In this document: positions 60,818 through 64,000 of the stretch, piece by piece
How the letters are laid out: each line of letters begins with the position of its first letter
Numbering within the stretch: the stretch's first letter is position 1
Assembly: GCF_013314895.1 (NCBI RefSeq)
Contig: NZ_JABTYE010000001.1
Coordinates: forward strand, 248,001 to 312,000
Direction: 5' to 3'
DNA from: Cupriavidus gilardii
GTDB taxonomy: Bacteria > Pseudomonadota > Gammaproteobacteria > Burkholderiales > Burkholderiaceae
Length of the DNA stretch: 64,000 nt
Translations under genes and position numbers: made by a program
Notes under the pieces: model-generated
What the model saw: the letters and a program-made list of their open reading frames with translations, nothing else
Databases searched by the model: none
Told to the model about the DNA's origin: nothing

Positions 60818-62200
60818 TCAACCGTTGGCCGGCGTGGCCAGCGCGTCCAGCAGCTTCTGATGGACGCCGCCGAAGCCGCCGTTGCTCATCACCAGCACGT
60901 GGTCGCCCGGCCGCGCCGCGGCGCGTACCGCGGCCACCAGCGCACCCAGATCGTCGAAGGCCGCGGCGCGCTCGCCCAGCGGCGCCAGCGCCTCGGCCAG
61001 GTCCCAGCCCAGCGCGTCCTTGCCGCTGGGCGCGCCATAGCCGAACACCAGGTCGGCCAGTTCCAGGCTGGCCGGCAGCTGGGCCTTCATCACGCCCAGC
61101 TTCATCGTATTGGAGCGCGGCTCCAGCACCGCCAGGATGCGCGCCGCGCCGACGCGCCGGCGCAGGCCGTCGAGCGTGGTCTGGATCGCGGTCGGATGGT
61201 GGGCAAAGTCGTCGTAGACGGTGACGCCGTCCGCCACGCCGCGCACTTCCATGCGGCGCTTGACGTTGGCAAAGCGCCCCAGCGATTCGATCGCCTGCGC
61301 CGGCGGCACGCCGACGTGGCGGGCGGCGGCGATCGCGGCCAGCGCGTTCATCCGGTTGTGCACGCCCTGCAGCGCCCATTGCACGCGGCCGACCACGGCC
61401 TCGCCGTGCCAGACATCGAAGGCGTCGAGCGCAGCGCCCGGCTCGGTGGCATCGCTGGCGCGCCAGTCGCCGGTGCCGAACTGCTCGACCTCGCTCCAGC
61501 AGCCGCGCTCGATCACGCGCGCCAGGCTCTCCTCCAGACCGTTGACCAGCAGCCGGCCCTGGCGCGGCACGGTGCGCACCAGATGATGGAACTGGGTCTC
61601 GATCGCAGCCAGATCGGGGAAGATGTCGGCGTGATCGAATTCGAGGTTGTTCAGGATCGCGGTGCGCGGCCGGTAATGAACGAATTTGCTGCGCTTGTCG
61701 AAGAAGGCGGTGTCGTACTCGTCGGCCTCGATCACGAAGAAGTCGGACGGCGTGACCCGGGCCGACACGCCGAAGTTCTGCGGCACGCCGCCGACGAGGA
61801 AGCCGGGCTCGTAGCCGGCGTCCTGCAGGATCCAGGCGAGCATCGACGTGGTCGTGGTCTTGCCATGCGTGCCGGCCACCGCCAGCACCCACTTGCCGCG
61901 CAGCACATGCTCGCCCAGCCATTGCGGGCCGGACACATAGGGCAGATTGCGGTCCAGGATCGCTTCCATCAGCGGATTGCCGCGCGAGACCACGTTGCCG
62001 ATCACGAACAGGTCCGGCTCCAGCGACAGCTGGGCCGGATCGAAGCCCTCGATCAGTTCGATCCCCTGCGCCTCGAGCTGCGTGCTCATCGGCGGATAGA
62101 CATTGGCGTCGCAGCCGGTGACGCGATGGCCGGCCTGCCTGGCCAGCAAGGCGAGGCCGCCCATGAAGGTGCCGCAGATACCGAGGATATGAATATGCAT
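60818..62200 (-). CDS. mpl: UDP-N-acetylmuramate:L-alanyl-gamma-D-glutamyl-meso-diaminopimelate ligase
   Basis: Mpl recycles murein tripeptide by attaching it to UDP-MurNAc. The 460-residue Mur-ligase family protein starts MHIHILGICGTFMGG. It has the ATP loop VAGTHGKTTTTSM at 108-120, IEADEYDTAFFDKRSKFVHYRP near 180-201 and NNLEFDHADIFPDL. Diagnostic Mpl features are FANVKRRMEVRG and VYDDFAHHPTAIQTTL near 330. The ATG at 62200 is preferred over a longer low-complexity extension. Confidence 0.97.
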   Translation of the reverse strand: MHIHILGICGTFMGGLALLARQAGHRVTGCDANVYPPMSTQLEAQGIELIEGFDPAQLSLEPDLFVIGNVVSRGNPLMEAILDRNLPYVSGPQWLGEHVLRGKWVLAVAGTHGKTTTTSMLAWILQDAGYEPGFLVGGVPQNFGVSARVTPSDFFVIEADEYDTAFFDKRSKFVHYRPRTAILNNLEFDHADIFPDLAAIETQFHHLVRTVPRQGRLLVNGLEESLARVIERGCWSEVEQFGTGDWRASDATEPGAALDAFDVWHGEAVVGRVQWALQGVHNRMNALAAIAAARHVGVPPAQAIESLGRFANVKRRMEVRGVADGVTVYDDFAHHPTAIQTTLDGLRRRVGAARILAVLEPRSNTMKLGVMKAQLPASLELADLVFGYGAPSGKDALGWDLAEALAPLGERAAAFDDLGALVAAVRAAARPGDHVLVMSNGGFGGVHQKLLDALATPANG

Positions 62201-62411
62201 GGGGATCGGTGAACAGCCGGATGGAAAGCGAGGGTTGATGGCGCGAGCCCGCGGCGAATGGCCAATGCCGGCTCGACTGCGGGGTTCGATGGCGGGCAAC
62301 GGCGGCGGGCAAGGATGCGCGGGACCTGGCATCGGCGCGGCCGACCGTGTCGCAGTGCCGCATTGTACCGTGCGCATCGGGCCGGGTCCGCAGCGGGAGT
62401 ATCATCGCGAA

Positions 62412-63122
62412 ATGTCACGACGTACCCCCATCGATCCGGCGCGCGTGCGCAACGAGATCGCGCAAGCCGCCGCCCGGATGATCGCCGAAGACGGCGCCGA
62501 CTACGCCACCGCCAAGCGCAAGGCCGCCCGCCAGTTGCTCGGCGACGCCCGCATCGGCGGCGACTGGCTGCCCGACAACGAGATGGTCGAGGACGAGGTG
62601 CGCGCCTATCAGGCGCTGTTCCATGCCGACAGCCAGCCGCGCATCCTGGCGCTGCTGCGCCGCGTGGCGCTGCTCGCGATGCAGGATCTGGCCGCTTTCC
62701 GTCCGTATCTGGCCGGGGCGGTGCTCAACGGGACCGCGACCGAACATTCCGACATCCACCTGCAGTGCTTCTGCGACAGCCCCAAGGACGTCGCGCTGCA
62801 TCTGCTGAACGCCGGCGTGGATTTCGATACCAGCGAGACCCGGCACTTCGCCAACCGCGGCGAGGTCGAGACGCTGAGCTTCCTGTGGCGCGGCCAGTGG
62901 CCCGCGCTGCGCGAGGCGCGCCTGCTGGCCGGCGAGGTCAGGACCGAACTGGGCGCGCCGGTCGGCATCCATATTGCGCTGTACGACGCCAATGACGAGC
63001 GCGGCGCACGCGGCGAGCCCGGCGGCCGGCCGCTGCGGATCGACGTGGGCGCCCTGCGCACGCTGATCGCCGCCGACGAAGCGGCGGCCCGCGATGCGGC
63101 CGCCGACGGCGATTCGATATAA
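62412..63122 (+). CDS. Conserved hypothetical protein, nucleotidyltransferase-like
   Basis: This 236-residue soluble protein begins MSRRTPIDPARVRNEIAQAAARMIAEDGADYATAKRKAARQLLG, a helical block resembling small uncharacterised proteins next to mpl in this family. In the middle, AVLNGTATEHSDIHLQCFCDSPKDVALHLLNAGVDFD (about 107-143) is reminiscent of the GSxxxx(S/D)DIDL motif of minimal nucleotidyltransferases, although the key Ser is replaced. An RNA-modifying or antitoxin-like role is possible but unproven. It is divergent from mpl and 49 bp upstream of the TlpA-like gene. Confidence 0.75.
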   Translation: MSRRTPIDPARVRNEIAQAAARMIAEDGADYATAKRKAARQLLGDARIGGDWLPDNEMVEDEVRAYQALFHADSQPRILALLRRVALLAMQDLAAFRPYLAGAVLNGTATEHSDIHLQCFCDSPKDVALHLLNAGVDFDTSETRHFANRGEVETLSFLWRGQWPALREARLLAGEVRTELGAPVGIHIALYDANDERGARGEPGGRPLRIDVGALRTLIAADEAAARDAAADGDSI

Positions 63123-63171
63123 ACTGCGCCGATCTCGCGCCATTCTTCCGTCTTCTTTAGCCGATGCCACG

Positions 63172-63747
63172 ATGAAAGCCGATCCGTCGACATCCCCGCC
63201 TCCGTCCTCGCCAGCCCAGCCGGTGCGGCGCGGCCGCCTGTTGTTCTGGGTCGCCATCGCCGTCGCGGCCGCCATCGCCGGGGCCGTGGTGGGCCACCGC
63301 GTCTTTTCTCCGCAGCCCGCCAGCGACCAGGCCGTCGAAGCGCTGTACCGCACCGAGCTGCCCGACGCGGAGGGCAAGCCGCTGCGCCTGGACACGCTGC
63401 GCGGCAAGACCGTAGTCGTCAATTTTTGGGCGCCCTGGTGCGGTCCCTGCGTCGAGGAGATGCCGGACCTGACCGCGCTGCACAAGGAATATCAACCGCG
63501 CGGCGTCGAATTTGTCGGCATCGGCATCGATTCGGCCAGCAATATTCGAGAGTTCGTCCAGAAGGTGCCGGTTGCCTACCCGCTGGCGGTGGCGGGATTT
63601 GCCGGCACCGAGTTGACCCGCAGCTTCGGCAATGCCGCCGGCGGCCTGCCTTATACGGTGGTGATCGATCCGCAAGGCGTAGTGCGGATGCGCAAGATGG
63701 GTCGAGTGATGCCCGACGAGCTGCGGGCCGTGCTGCCGAAAAGCTAG
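63172..63747 (+). CDS. TlpA-family periplasmic thioredoxin
   Basis: This 191-residue protein is anchored by one N-terminal helix at about 22-42, with the catalytic domain in the periplasm. The thioredoxin fold has NFWAPWCGPCVEEMPDL with Cys90 and Cys93, GIDSASNIREFVQKV, and the cis-Pro loop GLPYTVVIDPQG near 161-172. TlpA/ResA-type proteins reduce periplasmic disulfides, often for cytochrome c or copper-site assembly; the target here is not evident. The ATG at 63172 has been chosen; a start 78 bp upstream would add non-conserved residues. Confidence 0.93.
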   Translation: MKADPSTSPPPSSPAQPVRRGRLLFWVAIAVAAAIAGAVVGHRVFSPQPASDQAVEALYRTELPDAEGKPLRLDTLRGKTVVVNFWAPWCGPCVEEMPDLTALHKEYQPRGVEFVGIGIDSASNIREFVQKVPVAYPLAVAGFAGTELTRSFGNAAGGLPYTVVIDPQGVVRMRKMGRVMPDELRAVLPKS

Positions 63748-63914
63748 CTTGCGGCGCGCTGCCGGCAGGCCCGAGGAACGCCGTTTTGCCGGCTTTTGCG
63801 GCGAATCCGGCGGCAATTGCGGCGATCTGGAGCGGCGTGCCGCCAAGAATGACCGGATGCGGCGTGCACTGCCCCTCATCGGCGGAATACGCGGATCCGC
63901 CTTGTACCGTGTGC

Positions 63915-63942
63915 TAGACAAATCCCTCTAAGCTACGGTAAT
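63915..63942 (+). promoter_or_regulatory. Candidate promoter of the gene leaving the window
   Basis: TAGACA (63915-63920, five of six consensus matches) and GGTAAT (63937-63942, four of six) are spaced by 16 bp, about 168 bp past the TlpA-like stop and just upstream of a GTG at 63977. Confidence 0.4.
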
Positions 63943-63976
63943 CTCCGCGCAATTTCGTAGAACTGGTCGAGCTGCC

Positions 63977-64000
63977 GTGACCGATACCCGTCCAAGCCCA
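63977..64000 (+). CDS. Possible start of the next gene (cut by window end)
   Basis: A GTG at 63977 opens a frame reading VTDTRPSP to the window edge. In related genomes a biosynthetic gene such as aroQ often follows a tlpA-like gene, but eight codons are too few to identify the product or even confirm the start. Confidence 0.25.

Overview
The window reads as one contiguous piece of a high-GC betaproteobacterial chromosome. Gene content and order (recG-queA-tgt-yajC-secD-secF next to a phcBSRQ-like operon; speE-tkt-gapA-phcA-fur-bamE-dapB-leuS) point to the Burkholderiaceae, closest in organisation to Ralstonia/Cupriavidus. That placement is inference from synteny and protein motifs; no database search was run. 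Nearly everything is core housekeeping. No rRNA, tRNA, insertion sequence, prophage or CRISPR array was seen. The only accessory-looking modules are a VapBC toxin-antitoxin pair and a secreted guanyl RNase with a barstar-type inhibitor.

Layout. 1-6.8 kb: recG (partial, minus), then queA, tgt, yajC, secD and secF (tRNA queuosine and Sec translocon), ending in a strong bidirectional terminator. 6.9-11.8 kb (minus): a four-gene operon matching phcB-phcS-phcR-phcQ, the synthesis and sensing arm of the 3-hydroxy fatty acid methyl ester quorum-sensing system. 12.2-15.0 kb (minus): two YceI proteins with a cytochrome b561, and vapBC with a palindromic operator candidate. 15.2-19.4 kb: purB, a GST, mnmA and nudJ. 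19.6-24.3 kb: pntAA, panD, an exported HAD phosphatase, pntAB and pntB. 24.5-25.6 kb: an orphan response regulator. 25.6-35.6 kb (minus): an RlmL-type methyltransferase, then bamE-dapB-leuS-lptE-holA-proA-hemJ-isomerase in transcription order.

35.8-41.7 kb: fur (plus) converges on phcA, the LysR-type master regulator of the Phc system, then gapA, tkt and a spermidine-synthase-like gene. Synthase, sensors and output regulator of the quorum system therefore lie within about 30 kb of each other. 41.8-43.7 kb: VOC protein, rsmE, YidB-like. 43.8-45.0 kb: barstar-RNase pair. 45.1-53.6 kb: maeB and thiL, divergent across an AT-rich 11-bp palindrome, then pgpA, pncC, pyrF, an EamA transporter, a candidate small RNA of about 180 nt with its own promoter and terminator, and corA. 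53.6-62.2 kb (minus): mtgA, aroE, a TonB-like protein, an RNase II family enzyme, an SDR, ubiC, yqiA and mpl. 62.4-63.7 kb (plus): a putative nucleotidyltransferase-like protein and a TlpA-like thioredoxin. The window closes in the leader of another gene.

Items most worth follow-up are the complete Phc circuit with its odd architectures (PhcR as receiver plus kinase, PhcB with a beta-rich N-terminal domain, PhcA with a long C-terminal tail antisense to fur), the independent small RNA upstream of corA, and the palindromic operator covering the maeB promoter. Many predicted proteins also carry low-complexity or tandem-repeat tails, a property of this GC-rich lineage.
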